A DNA stretch of 64,000 nucleotides from Symbiobacterium terraclitae (GCF_017874315.1 NZ_JAGGLG010000003.1:62001-126000), one strand, 5' to 3'. Shown: positions 51,809 to 60,843, counted from the first letter of the stretch. The notes: generated by a model from the letters alone, not told the origin. Translations and numbers: made by a program.

Positions 51809-52972
51809 TTACCGTCCCTCGGCTGTGCGGCCCCCCGCCCGCCGACCCGGCAGAGCCCGGAGCAGGGCCGCGGCCGCAAGGGCACCGCCCACGATGACAT
51901 AGACCCCGAACACGGACGGCAGGGCGGCCGCCGCGGGGAAGGCTGCGGCGATGAGCAGGCTGGAGCCGAGACTCTGGAAGGACAGGATGGTGGCCCGCTG
52001 CTCCGAAGGGATCGCCTGGTTGATGCGTGCGGAGAGCAGGGGGTAGACCAGGCCGTCGAGGCCCTCGTTGAGGGCGAGGACGGCCCCGCCGCCGGCCGTC
52101 CGTACGAGGCCGGCCAGCATGAGGAGCGCGGCCTGACCCAGGGGCCCCCACCGCAGCCAGCGGGCGGCGGCCGTCCCGGTGAGCCGTTCGGCGATCCAGC
52201 CGCCTGCGGCCCCGAGCAGCCTGCCGGCGCTGAAGACCACACCGGCCCCGAACATGCTCAGCCCCAGCGCAGGCAGGTAGACCTGACCGAACTGGCCGGA
52301 CATGGACGCGACGGCCTCGTAGACCCACGCGAAGGCGATGAGCCCCAGGAGGCCCGGCCGGCGGCGCAGGCAGACCAGGGCCGCACGGGTGTGAGACCAG
52401 GGGCTGGCCGGGCGCTCCGCCGCAGCGGCGGGCCGGGAAGGCTCCGCCATCGTCCAGACCACGGCGGCGGCCAGGAGGGAGGCCGCGCCGTGCGCCCAGA
52501 ACGGCGCGACGGGGTGGCGCTCGTACAGCCACCCGGCGATGACCGGCGCCGCGGCCAGGGTGATCATCTGCAGGGCGGACGCCCGGGCCATGGCACGGCG
52601 GGCGAAGTCCTCGCCACCCAGCGCCTCCGCCGTCTCGTAGAGCAGGGCGGTGTCGGCGCCCGAGATGAAGGTCAGGCTGAGGCCCGTGAGGCCCAGCATC
52701 AGGCAGGCCGTCAGGGTGTCGGAGATCAGCGCGTAACCGAAGAACGAGGCTGCGCCGAGCACGAGGCCGATGAGCATCGAGCGCCGCCGGCCCAGCAGGT
52801 CGGCCACGACGCCGGTGGGCACCTCGCCCATCAAGATGGCCAGGTGGAACGCAGACTCGGCCCAGCCCGGGTTGCCGCCCCGGGAGGTCACGAAGACGAA
52901 CCAGGTGGTCCAGGTGAACGTCAGGCCCGAAAGAACGGTGTATACGTAGTAACGCTGCAGGTTGCGCCGCAT
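51809..52972 (-). CDS. Major facilitator superfamily transporter
   Basis: A 387-residue membrane protein with about 12 helices. The MFS loop 2-3 signature is GVVADLLGRRRSMLIGL, preceded by ILMGEVPTG. It resembles drug or sugar efflux proteins rather than SulP or CysP sulfate importers, so a direct role in sulfate uptake is doubtful despite its position upstream of cysH-sat. The ATG follows AAGGAG. A terminator-like hairpin lies just upstream, which may attenuate transcription coming from the small peptide gene. Confidence 0.88.
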   Translation of the reverse strand: MRRNLQRYYVYTVLSGLTFTWTTWFVFVTSRGGNPGWAESAFHLAILMGEVPTGVVADLLGRRRSMLIGLVLGAASFFGYALISDTLTACLMLGLTGLSLTFISGADTALLYETAEALGGEDFARRAMARASALQMITLAAAPVIAGWLYERHPVAPFWAHGAASLLAAAVVWTMAEPSRPAAAAERPASPWSHTRAALVCLRRRPGLLGLIAFAWVYEAVASMSGQFGQVYLPALGLSMFGAGVVFSAGRLLGAAGGWIAERLTGTAAARWLRWGPLGQAALLMLAGLVRTAGGGAVLALNEGLDGLVYPLLSARINQAIPSEQRATILSFQSLGSSLLIAAAFPAAAALPSVFGVYVIVGGALAAAALLRALPGRRAGGRTAEGR

Positions 52973-53005
52973 GAAGCTTCTCCTTCCCGAATAGTGCACG
53001 CGAAA

Positions 53006-53036
53006 AAGGCGTCACCGGACTCGCCGGTGACGCCTT
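53006..53036 (-). terminator. Terminator/attenuator between the 22-aa gene and the MFS gene
   Basis: A 13-bp stem (AAGGCGTCACCGG and complement) with a 5-base loop, followed on the minus strand by TTTTTCG. It lies between a strong promoter and the MFS-cysH-sat genes, so it could end a short transcript or act as an attenuator. Confidence 0.8.
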
Positions 53037-53110
53037 CCCGTGCCTCCGGAGAAGGGTGCATCCGGCTGAGCCCGACCCAGAAAAGGGCATAGTCCCCCCT
53101 GGGACGGCGC

Positions 53111-53179
53111 TCAGCAGCTGCCCTTGAAGCTCAGGACAAAGGCGCGGGCGAAGCCGCTGCGGTTGTGGATGGTCAGCAT
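53111..53179 (-). CDS. Micro-ORF, 22 aa, with its own promoter
   Basis: A 22-codon frame reading MLTIHNRSGFARAFVLSF and ending in KGSC. The ATG has GGGAGGGCGAGG upstream. A near-consensus promoter lies about 40 bp before it and a T-tailed hairpin about 75 bp after it. The peptide is basic with a hydrophobic centre and a C-terminal cysteine. It could be a leader peptide sensing cysteine availability, because the last sense codon is Cys and sulfate-assimilation genes follow. It could also be a small functional peptide. I do not recognise it. Confidence 0.55.
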   Translation of the reverse strand: MLTIHNRSGFARAFVLSFKGSC

Positions 53180-53220
53180 CGGCCTCGCCCTCCCTTCAGT
53201 CGCAGTCAATCACGAGCCGA

Positions 53221-53249
53221 ATATTACCACATGATGTGCGGCCCGTCAA
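53221..53249 (-). promoter_or_regulatory. Strong sigma-A promoter of the 22-aa unit
   Basis: TTGACG, 17 bases and TAATAT on the minus strand. The spacer contains the palindrome CACAT-N-ATGTG (53228-53238), a good operator position. Confidence 0.8.
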
Positions 53250-53364
53250 CGCGATCCGGGCCGAGACGGGCGCACGCGGTGGGGGATCCGTCGGCGCTCC
53301 GCGGGTGATCCGTGGACTCTCGCCAGGGTGCCCCCCCAACGGCTGGCCGGTCCGGGCTCGGGCG

Positions 53365-54300
<936 letters not shown>

Positions 54301-54325
54301 CCTGCATCCTCCCTATTTCCGTGTT

Positions 54326-54344
54326 CACATATCGGAGATATGTG
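54326..54344. promoter_or_regulatory. Palindromic operator candidate in the cysK leader
   Basis: CACATATC-GGA-GATATGTG, a perfect 8-bp inverted repeat just downstream of the expected cysK transcript start. The half-site CACAT/ATGTG also occurs as a tighter palindrome inside the promoter of the 22-residue unit, suggesting a shared regulator such as a CymR-like protein. Confidence 0.5.
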
Positions 54345-54359
54345 GATTACGTTATCCCC

Positions 54360-54387
54360 ATTATAGCATGCCAATCCACGCTGTCTA
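54360..54387 (-). promoter_or_regulatory. cysK promoter
   Basis: TAGACA, 16 bases and a consensus TATAAT on the minus strand, about 60 bp before the ATG. Confidence 0.7.
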
Positions 54388-54597
54388 GGAGCATCTGGCG
54401 AGGTCGCAGGAAAATTCACCGGGATGCTGGGAGGCGACGCCCTGCAAGCGGACCGGAGCCGAAGCAGTGGCGGAGTGCACCGGTTTCCGGCGCACCCGGA
54501 AGGGCGCCCGGGCGGGCGGCTCGAGCAACCGGCCGACGGCGGTGCGCACCCTCCCCGGCGGGAGCAACCGTCGCGGGCGAGGGCCCGGAAAATAAGA

Positions 54598-54623
54598 TCG
54601 GAGACGGCCTGCACCGTCTCCGA
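54598..54623 (-). terminator. Terminator of the E1-like operon
   Basis: A 10-bp stem (TCGGAGACGG / CCGTCTCCGA) followed on the minus strand by TCTTATTTTCC, 14 bp after the stop of the second E1-like gene. Confidence 0.8.
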
Positions 54624-54636
54624 AGGACCTTCGTTT

Positions 54637-55383
54637 CTACCGACCTGCACAGAGCGGGCATTCAGCCCGGCGTGCAACGCCCGACTCCCGGAACCGGGCC
54701 TCCCAGCCGTCGTAGCGGAGCAGCCGGCCCGTGAGCGGCGTGCCGATGCCCAGGATCAGCTTCAGCGCCTCGGTCGCCGCCGCGGTGCCGATCACGCCGC
54801 CTGCGGCAGCCACCACGCGGCCGTCGCCGCCGGTGCCACCGGCCTCCGGGACCAGCCCCGCCTCAGCCGCGCGGTCCGCCCCGATGCAGCCCAGGCACGG
54901 CTCGCCGGGACGGTAGGCAAAGAGGGCGCCTGACGCGCCGCGCGCACCGGCGAATACCACCGCCGCGCCGCTTGCGATCGCCGCGGCCTGCACGGCGTCC
55001 CAGTCACCGGTCGTCGCCACCACCACCTGGTGACCCGCCACGAGCGCCGGGAGGGCATCGGGGTCGGCGACGGCCTTCACCTCGGCATCCGGGTTGATGG
55101 CCTCGAGCTTGGCCCGGCCCGATTCCGCCCGGTTCTGTCCGATGCGGGCGAGCGTGTGGGCGATGGCGCCGGAGAGGTCCGCAGCGGCCAGCTCCGCCGG
55201 GTCCCAGAGGGTGATCCGCCCGACGCCGGCCGCGGCCAGGTACATGCCGGCCGCAGAACCGGCGGCACCCTGGCCGGCCACCAGGACGGAGGCCGCCTTG
55301 ATGCGCTTCTGGCCGCGCCCGCCGACCTCGGGCAGGATGATGTGCCGGCTGTAGCGCAGGATCTCCTGCTCGGTCAGGCTCAT
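54637..55383 (-). CDS. ThiF/MoeB-like E1 homologue, apparently degenerate
   Basis: A 248-residue protein of the E1-like family. The typical N-terminus LRYSRHIILPEVGGRGQKRI is kept, as are the zinc cysteines (CLGC and CPLC). However, the nucleotide loop reads GQGAAGSAAG instead of GCGGLGS, the SNLQRQ arginine motif is replaced by ADLSGAIAHT, and the catalytic-Asp region DCSDNF is replaced by TTGDWD. Adenylation activity is therefore doubtful. It overlaps the intact paralogue by ATGA and may be a regulatory or heterodimer partner, as in eukaryotic Uba/Aos pairs. Confidence 0.82.
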   Translation of the reverse strand: MSLTEQEILRYSRHIILPEVGGRGQKRIKAASVLVAGQGAAGSAAGMYLAAAGVGRITLWDPAELAAADLSGAIAHTLARIGQNRAESGRAKLEAINPDAEVKAVADPDALPALVAGHQVVVATTGDWDAVQAAAIASGAAVVFAGARGASGALFAYRPGEPCLGCIGADRAAEAGLVPEAGGTGGDGRVVAAAGGVIGTAAATEALKLILGIGTPLTGRLLRYDGWEARFRESGVARRAECPLCAGR

Positions 55384-56141
55384 CTGCCCACCCCCCCGCA
55401 GAACTGCTCGTAGTCGATCAACTGGTGAATGGTGGGGTGGTCGCCGCAGACCGGGCAGTCCGGGTTGCGCCGCAACTGCACCTCGGCCACGTCCATGTCG
55501 AGGGCGCTGTAGACCAGCAGCCGGCCCACCAGGGCAGCACCGCGGCCGGAAAGCACCTTCAGCGCCTCCATGGCCATCAGGCTGCCGACGAAGCCCGGCA
55601 GGACGCCGATCACGCCGGCCTCGGCGCACGAGGGCACCGACCCGGGGGGCGGCGGCGTGGGGTAGATACACCGGTAGCAGGGTCCCTGTCCGGGGATGAA
55701 GGTGGTCACCTGGCCGTCAAACCGGAAGATGGAGCCGTGGATCTGCGGACGCCCGGCCAGCACGCAGGCGTCGTTGACCAGGTAGCGGGTGGCGAAGTTG
55801 TCGGAGCAGTCGAGGATCAGGTCGTACTGGGCGAAGAGTTCCAGGGCGTTGTCGCTGGTTAGGCTGACCGGGTGGAGGTCGACGTGGGTCTCGGGGCGGA
55901 GCGCCGAGATCTTCGCCATGCCGCTCTCCACCTTGAGCCGGCCCACGTCGGCCGCGTCGTGCAGGACCTGCCGCTGCAGGTTGGACAGGTCGACGCGGTC
56001 CATATCACAGAGGCCGATGCGGCCCACCCCGGCCGCCGCCAGCTCGTACGCCACGGGCGACCCGAGGCCGCCGCAGCCGACCACCAGCACCGAGGACGCA
56101 GCCAGCCTGGCCTGCTCAGCGGGTGTAAAGCGTGCTTCCAT
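55380..56141 (-). CDS. ThiF/MoeB/HesA-family adenylyltransferase
   Basis: A 253-residue E1-like enzyme that adenylates the C-terminal glycine of a ThiS- or MoaD-type sulfur carrier. The motifs are intact: VVGCGGLGSPV, DMDRVDLSNLQRQ, the lysine in GRLKVESG, DCSDNFATRYLVND, and zinc ligands YRCIYP and CPVCG. Sequence alone does not tell thiamine from molybdopterin or cysteine pathways, and no ThiS/MoaD gene is adjacent. The ATG at 56141 has GGGG about ten bases upstream. Confidence 0.93.
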   Translation of the reverse strand: MEARFTPAEQARLAASSVLVVGCGGLGSPVAYELAAAGVGRIGLCDMDRVDLSNLQRQVLHDAADVGRLKVESGMAKISALRPETHVDLHPVSLTSDNALELFAQYDLILDCSDNFATRYLVNDACVLAGRPQIHGSIFRFDGQVTTFIPGQGPCYRCIYPTPPPPGSVPSCAEAGVIGVLPGFVGSLMAMEALKVLSGRGAALVGRLLVYSALDMDVAEVQLRRNPDCPVCGDHPTIHQLIDYEQFCGGVGR

Positions 56142-56239
56142 CTGTGCATAACCCCTTCGAATGCCACCATCACCGCCGGTAGGCATCAGCGCGTTCCCCG
56201 TCAAGTTTATCACCTGATGGGGTAAACCTCCAGCCCAAC

Positions 56240-56452
56240 CTAGATGGTGAGCCACCGGTCCAGCCCCGGGGCGAAGCGGTACATGAGGCTGCGCAGGCGG
56301 TACCGCAGGAAGAACAGCCGCCGCTTCCACGCCTCTCGGCGGCGGGTCCGGAGGAGTTCCTCCGCCTCGGCCCTGTGCAGCGCGTTGTGCGGGTGGTAAC
56401 CGGTGACGCGCTGCCGCGCCACCAGGAGGAGGTTTTCCGGATGAAGGTGCAC
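56240..56452 (-). CDS. Small basic protein of unknown function, about 70 aa
   Basis: A predicted protein of 70 residues, highly basic, with a likely amphipathic or membrane-associating segment (RRLFFLRYRLRSLMYRF) near the C-terminus. GTG at 56452 is preferred because GGAGGTGA lies eight bases upstream; ATG at 56458 is too close to it. It precedes the E1-like operon on the same strand by about 100 bp. I do not recognise it. Confidence 0.55.
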   Translation of the reverse strand: MHLHPENLLLVARQRVTGYHPHNALHRAEAEELLRTRRREAWKRRLFFLRYRLRSLMYRFAPGLDRWLTI

Positions 56453-56592
56453 TGGCATTCACCTCCGATGTCAGTCTGCCGCCAGGCCGCAGTGCAACGG
56501 TCCGGGCGGGCCAGGCTGGCGCAGCTGCGCCAGCACGAGCGAAAAAAGCGGACCACGGGCGCGGTCTGCCCATGGTCCTCCCCATATGAAAG

Positions 56593-56624
56593 GGCCACAG
56601 GCAGCCGCTCGCTGACCTGTGGCC
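56593..56624 (-). terminator. Terminator of the 32-aa unit
   Basis: A 9-bp stem (GGCCACAGG / CCTGTGGCC) with a 14-base loop, followed on the minus strand by CTTTCAT, 22 bp after the stop of the small frame. A second palindrome, CTGGCGCAGCTGCGCCAG, lies further along at about 56515-56532. Confidence 0.65.
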
Positions 56625-56645
56625 GTAAGCTGCAGCGCGGCGTGG

Positions 56646-56744
56646 CTACGCCGGTCTGACGGCAACAGGTCGCGAGATGACCGTACCAGCGAACTGAAGC
56701 ACGTGGGCCACAGTCAGCGCATGGACCTTGGCGATCCGTACCAT
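56646..56744 (-). CDS. Micro-ORF, 32 aa, with its own promoter and terminator
   Basis: A 32-codon frame beginning MVRIAKVHALTVAHVL and ending [15 protein letters not shown] lies nine bases before the ATG, an almost ideal ribosome binding site. A near-consensus promoter and a terminator frame it, so this is a complete small transcription unit. The peptide is basic and hydrophobic and could associate with membranes. I do not recognise it, and a leader-peptide role is unlikely because the terminator isolates it from the next gene. Confidence 0.6.
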   Translation of the reverse strand: MVRIAKVHALTVAHVLQFAGTVISRPVAVRPA

Positions 56745-56797
56745 CTCGGCGACCTCCTTTCGGTGTACTTCAGGACTCGCGAGTCCCGGCAGATGTG

Positions 56798-56827
56798 AGT
56801 ATAGCCAGCGGGAACCTGTTCAGTCAA
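56798..56827 (-). promoter_or_regulatory. Promoter of the 32-aa unit
   Basis: TTGACT, 18 bases, TATACT on the minus strand. The leader then contains the palindrome GGACTCGCGAGTCC just before the ribosome binding site. Confidence 0.78.
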
Positions 56828-56862
56828 CGCGGAAGTGCGGAAAGAACCAGATGACTTATTCT

Positions 56863-57606
56863 CTACCGGCCGGGCAGCGTGACCCCGCCCAGGCTCCCGC
56901 CGTAGAGCGAGTTGGGCACCGGACCGACGATCACCGTGTCGGAGAGCGGCAGCTCCTGCACCAGGGGGACCTCCTGGGTCGTCAGCGGCAGGATGATCCG
57001 CATGGTGGCCGCGGCCTCCAGCCAGACCCGGTGCCGGGTCTGGTTGATTCCCTCACCCCGGAACTCCTGCTGTACCGTGATCGCCACGGAGCCCACCGGG
57101 ACCAGCTGCACCGAGAGGCGGGGCCCCAGGTTGGAGAGCAGCGCGGAGCCGGTGAGGGCGCCCAGCGGCAGCCGGACGGGCGTCTCGGCCAGGCGGGCCA
57201 GTTCCTCCTGCACCGCCACGGCGGCCTCGCTGGCGACGCGGTTGATCAGGGGCGTGTTGATGTGGTAGGCGGCGATGCGTCCGTCGGCGTCCTTCTCGTA
57301 CTCCACGACCTGGGCGCCGGCCAGGGAGCGGCTCACCTGTCCCGCCACCACCCGGTTCACGGCCGCCGCCCCGAGCCGCTTCGCCTCCACCTCGGCCACC
57401 GCCTTCAGCGGCTGGAGGAGGATCAGGTCGCCGATGCGGACGAGCAGGTAGAGCACGGCGGCCGAGAGGATGAGGTTGCGCACCCAGACCCGGCGGAACC
57501 GCAGCCGCCGCCAGATCCGCCCGATCCCCCTCGCCGGGCGCAGCCGGAACCGCGCCGGGCCCCGCCGCAGTGGGCGTCCCGTGCGTATGCGGCCGAAGCG
57601 GGACAT
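56863..57606 (-). CDS. yunB: Sporulation protein YunB
   Basis: A 247-residue membrane protein. The N-terminus is very basic, then comes one helix at about residues 45-62 (LILSAAVLYLLVRIGDLI) and an outer domain with INRVASEAAVAVQEELARL, LPLGALTGSALLSNLGPRL and the C-terminal VIVGPVPNSLYGG, all typical of YunB. In Bacillus it is a mother-cell gene required for complete spore formation; its biochemical role is unknown. The ATG follows GGGGGAGAGG. Confidence 0.9.
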   Translation of the reverse strand: MSRFGRIRTGRPLRRGPARFRLRPARGIGRIWRRLRFRRVWVRNLILSAAVLYLLVRIGDLILLQPLKAVAEVEAKRLGAAAVNRVVAGQVSRSLAGAQVVEYEKDADGRIAAYHINTPLINRVASEAAVAVQEELARLAETPVRLPLGALTGSALLSNLGPRLSVQLVPVGSVAITVQQEFRGEGINQTRHRVWLEAAATMRIILPLTTQEVPLVQELPLSDTVIVGPVPNSLYGGSLGGVTLPGR

Positions 57607-57748
57607 CGCCTCTCCCCCTCTTGCACACCGCCTGTCTCCTGACATAGCCAGCCTATGCCCGGCGTCCTGGCGCACATGCCTGGGGGGGCGTAGCACGCCG
57701 CTGTCCCCGATCACCGCCCTACGATAGCATGGTTCGCCACGGAACTTC

Positions 57749-57777
57749 GCAGGCCGGGGCGGACTGCCCCGGCCTGC
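57749..57777 (-). terminator. Terminator after the MscS gene
   Basis: A 12-bp stem (GCAGGCCGGGGC / GCCCCGGCCTGC) with a 5-base loop, 10 bp after the stop codon; there is no T-run. Confidence 0.6.
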
Positions 57778-57786
57778 CAAGTGCGA

Positions 57787-58836
57787 TCACGACGGAAGCT
57801 GGCCGACCAGCGTCTGCGTCGGGTAGGCCAGCCGGATTCCCTCCTCCTCGAACCGGCGGAGAATCTCCAGGTAGATCTCCTGCCGGGTTTCCATGAACGG
57901 ATACCACCCGTACGGCTCCACCCAGTAGGCCACATCGAACTCGTAGGCGTAGGTGCCGAAGCCGATCAGGCAGGCCCAGTCGAACCGGGTGCGGGGGTGC
58001 CGGTCCACGACCTCCTTGATGATGGCCGGGATCCGCTCCAGCTTCTCCCGGGGCGTCTGGTAGACGACCCGGATCGTAAAGCGGACCATCCGCTTCTGCA
58101 TCTGCCGCAGGTTCTGGATGCGGGCCCCCACGACGTCGGTGTTGGCGAGGATCAGCTCCTCGCCGGTGAGTGCACGCAGGCGGGTGGTCTTGAGCCCCAC
58201 GTGCTCCACCGTGCCCATCATGCCGTTTTCCAGGATGATGAAGTCCCCCACCAGGAACGGCTGGTCCAACATGATGGAGAGCGAGGCGAACAGGTCCCCG
58301 AGCACGTTCTGCACGGAGAGGGCGACGGCCACGCCGCCGATGCCGAGGCCGGCCAGCAGCGCGTCGATCTCGACGCCCATGTTCTGCAGGGTCAGGAGCA
58401 GCAGGCAGGAGATGAGGATCAGCCGACCCAGGAAGCCCACCGCGCCGGCCATCGTCTTCCGGGTCTGGTCCGAGCCGTTGCGGGTGCGGATGTAGTGGAC
58501 CACCCAGTAGCTGATCAGCCGGTTGCCCCAGATGCCGAGCTGGATCGCCAGTGCGATGACCAGCAGGTTGCGCAGCAGGCCGAGGGTGGTCGGAGGCAGG
58601 ACCAGCGCCCGGGAGCCCGCGTAGACGGCCAGATAGAGCTTGAACCAGACAGCGGTCCGGCTGAGCACGTCGGTGATGGCGTCGTCCAGCTGCGTGCTCG
58701 TCTGGGCCGCAATGCGCGCCAGGCGGCCGACGACGACGCGGATGAGGAAGGCGAGGACCAGGTAGGTGCCCGCCGCCACCGCCAGTGCGAGCAGCCAGTC
58801 TTGCAGGGAGTTGCCGTAGAAATACCAGGACAGCAC
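57787..58836 (-). CDS. MscS-family mechanosensitive ion channel
   Basis: A 349-residue membrane protein with about four or five helices before a pore helix of the MscS type (LLAGLGIGGVAVALSVQNVLGDLFASL), followed by the beta domain (FLVGDFIILENGMMGTVEHVG, TTRLRALTGEELILANTDV) and a soluble C-terminal domain. It protects against hypo-osmotic shock. The GTG at 58836 has GAGGTGG upstream. Transcription is separate from the upstream tyrS. Confidence 0.94.
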   Translation of the reverse strand: MLSWYFYGNSLQDWLLALAVAAGTYLVLAFLIRVVVGRLARIAAQTSTQLDDAITDVLSRTAVWFKLYLAVYAGSRALVLPPTTLGLLRNLLVIALAIQLGIWGNRLISYWVVHYIRTRNGSDQTRKTMAGAVGFLGRLILISCLLLLTLQNMGVEIDALLAGLGIGGVAVALSVQNVLGDLFASLSIMLDQPFLVGDFIILENGMMGTVEHVGLKTTRLRALTGEELILANTDVVGARIQNLRQMQKRMVRFTIRVVYQTPREKLERIPAIIKEVVDRHPRTRFDWACLIGFGTYAYEFDVAYWVEPYGWYPFMETRQEIYLEILRRFEEEGIRLAYPTQTLVGQLPS

Positions 58837-59260
58837 GGTACCACCTCGGTTTTCGGGATATACATCGACAACCCAGACGCAGCCCACGGGTTGCAGGTTC
58901 AGGGAACTTCGCTCCCCCGAACTGTCATCCCTGCCGCCAACCCCGTCGACCAGCCGGTGCGCGGAAGGCCTGGACCCGTCGTCGGCGGCGACTCTCACAA
59001 GAGTTGGGCGATCGCAGGGCGCACGGCTGTAGGGTCACAGGCGACGGCTGGAGGCCTGCTCCGGCGCGGGCTGGCTCGTGTCAAGGGACCGTTGGCGTTC
59101 TGTGGAGTGCACCTGCGCAAGAAGCAGGCGGCCGCGCCGCCTGCTTCTTCCACTTGCGCTGCGTCAGCACGAACCGCAGCCCTGGACGTGCTGGCGATGC
59201 ACCCAGCGCTGCCGCATGTCGCAGCACGAGCCTGCGACCATCATCCATGCGCCCTCCGCG
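58837..59260. other. 424-bp gap between tyrS and mscS
   Basis: Apart from the tyrS terminator at 59119-59149 I see no gene or clear promoter. Open frames here lack ribosome binding sites and have unnatural composition. Confidence 0.6.
59119..59149 (-). terminator. Terminator downstream of tyrS
   Basis: A 13-bp stem (AAGAAGCAGGCGG / CCGCCTGCTTCTT) with a 5-base loop, about 110 bp past the tyrS stop. Confidence 0.65.
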
Positions 59261-60481
59261 CTACCCCAGCACGACCCGGCCGTACTTGCGCTTGCCCGCC
59301 TTCAGCACCTGGCCGCTGGTCAGCGTCAGCTCGGCCCGGGGGTCGGTGATCTTCTCACCGTCCACCGTGAACCCGCCCTGCTCGATCAGGCGCCGGGCCT
59401 CGCTCACCGACGGGGCCAGTCCCGTGCTGGCCAGCAGCCGGGCGGCCTGGATCGGCAGGTCGGCGGTGCGCACGACCACGTCGGGGATGTCGTCGGGCAC
59501 CTCGCCCCGGGAGAACTGAGCGACCCAGCGCTCCTCGGCGCGGCGGGCCTCCTCCTCCGTGCCGCCGTACGTGGTGATGATCGCCCGGCCCAGCTGCTTC
59601 TTGAAGTTCATCGGGTTCTCGCCGGCATCCATCGCCGCCTTGATGCGGTCGATCTCCTCCTGCGGAACGTCCGTGAAGTACGTGAAGTACGTGAGGATCA
59701 GCTTGTCCGGGATCGACATCGTCCGGCCGAACATCTCGTCAGGCGAGTGGTCGAGCCCGATGTAGTTGCCCAGGGACTTGGACATCTTCTCCGTGCCGTC
59801 CAGCCCCTCCACGATGGGCGTCATCAGGCAGACCTGCGGCTCCTGGCCGGCGTTGCGCTGCAGGTCGCGCCCCGTGAGCAGGTTGAACTTCTGGTCGGTG
59901 CCGCCCAGCTCGACGTCGGCCTGGACGGCCACCGAGTCCGTGCCCTGCATCAACGGGTAGAAGAACTCGTGAATGTAAATCGGCCGACCTTCCTCGTAAC
60001 GTTTCTTGAAGTCTTCTCGTTCTAGCATGCGAGCGACGGTGGACTGGGCCGCCAGCCGGGTGACGTCCGCGAAGGTCATCGGCGCCAGCCACTCGCTGTT
60101 GCGCCGGATCTCCAGCCTGCTGACGTCCAGCACCCGGGCGGCCTGCTCCAGGTAGCGCTGTGCGTTCTCCGTCGTCTGCTCGTGCGTGAGCTGGGGGCGC
60201 GCCTCGTTCCGGCCGGTGGGGTCGCCGACCATCGCCGTGTAGTCGCCGATGATCAGCACGCCCGTGTGGCCGCACTCGACGAAGTCCCGCAGCTTGCGCA
60301 GCGGCACCGTGTGGCCCAGCGTCAGGTCCTTGCCGGTGGGGTCGATGCCCAGCTTCACCCGGAGCGGCCTGCCCGTCTTCGCCGACCGCTCCAGCTTCTG
60401 CCGGAGTTCCTCCTCGCTGACCACGTCAACCACGCCGCGCATCAGGATCCTCAGTTGCTCGTCCACGCTCATGAAACCCAT
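59261..60481 (-). CDS. tyrS: Tyrosyl-tRNA synthetase
   Basis: A 406-residue class I synthetase. The HIGH motif appears as DLTLGHTVPL, KMSKS as TEKMSKSLGN, and the tyrosine/GGTDQ pocket as ELGGTDQKFNL. The C-terminal S4-like RNA-binding domain begins at about 345 (SEARRLIEQGGFTVDG). It belongs to the TyrZ-like subfamily. The ATG at 60481 follows AAGGACGG. A T-box leader controls it. Confidence 0.97.
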   Translation of the reverse strand: MGFMSVDEQLRILMRGVVDVVSEEELRQKLERSAKTGRPLRVKLGIDPTGKDLTLGHTVPLRKLRDFVECGHTGVLIIGDYTAMVGDPTGRNEARPQLTHEQTTENAQRYLEQAARVLDVSRLEIRRNSEWLAPMTFADVTRLAAQSTVARMLEREDFKKRYEEGRPIYIHEFFYPLMQGTDSVAVQADVELGGTDQKFNLLTGRDLQRNAGQEPQVCLMTPIVEGLDGTEKMSKSLGNYIGLDHSPDEMFGRTMSIPDKLILTYFTYFTDVPQEEIDRIKAAMDAGENPMNFKKQLGRAIITTYGGTEEEARRAEERWVAQFSRGEVPDDIPDVVVRTADLPIQAARLLASTGLAPSVSEARRLIEQGGFTVDGEKITDPRAELTLTSGQVLKAGKRKYGRVVLG

Positions 60482-60489
60482 CGCGATCC

Positions 60490-60808
60490 GTCCTTCCCTC
60501 CCGGCGCAGGACCGAAAGCAAAGCGCCCTGCCCGGTCGTCTCAGCCCAGGGACGACGTGTGCCTGCACGCCGCGGTACCACCCTGGTTGACCCCCGGGGA
60601 GGGAGCCCACTCGTCGTTCCGGTAACGGGGAACCTCCGGCCCGGCCTATCCATCTAACCAGAGGAGCGCCTGGCCGGCGCGACCTGGCCGACGGACTCGG
60701 CGGGCGGCTCCGGAGTGTACTTCAGCGCCGTACCCCGGGGCTTCGCACCAGCCAGCCCCTCTCTGGTGGCGGCTCCGACGCCTACTTCTCTCCGTCCTCG
60801 CCGATTTG
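60490..60808 (-). promoter_or_regulatory. Tyrosine T-box leader of tyrS
   Basis: On the minus strand the T-box AGGGTGGTACCGCG lies at 60584-60571, and the specifier region GAAGTACAC at 60723-60715 contains the Tyr codon TAC at 60719-60717. Uncharged tRNA-Tyr should stabilise the antiterminator. After the T-box, GTCGTCCCTGGGCTGAGACGAC can form the competing hairpin. The leader spans nearly all of the 430-bp gap in front of tyrS. Confidence 0.92.
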
Positions 60809-60814
60809 GTCCAA

Positions 60815-60843
60815 ATTCTAGCATAATCCTTCCAGCCGTGCAA
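60815..60843 (-). promoter_or_regulatory. Promoter of the T-box/tyrS transcript
   Basis: TTGCAC, 17 bases and TAGAAT on the minus strand, with an extended -10 (TATGC before TAGAAT). Confidence 0.7.

Larger units (their letters stand above)
54301..54636. other. 336-bp gap between cysK and the E1-like genes
   Basis: It holds the cysK promoter and leader palindrome at one end and the terminator of the E1-like operon at the other. Nothing convincing is coded in between. Confidence 0.6.

Noticed and set aside
52973-53110. A SAM or cobalamin riboswitch upstream of the MFS-cysH-sat genes
   Set aside because: I looked for the conserved cores of these riboswitches and found none; only the hairpin and the 22-codon frame are visible.
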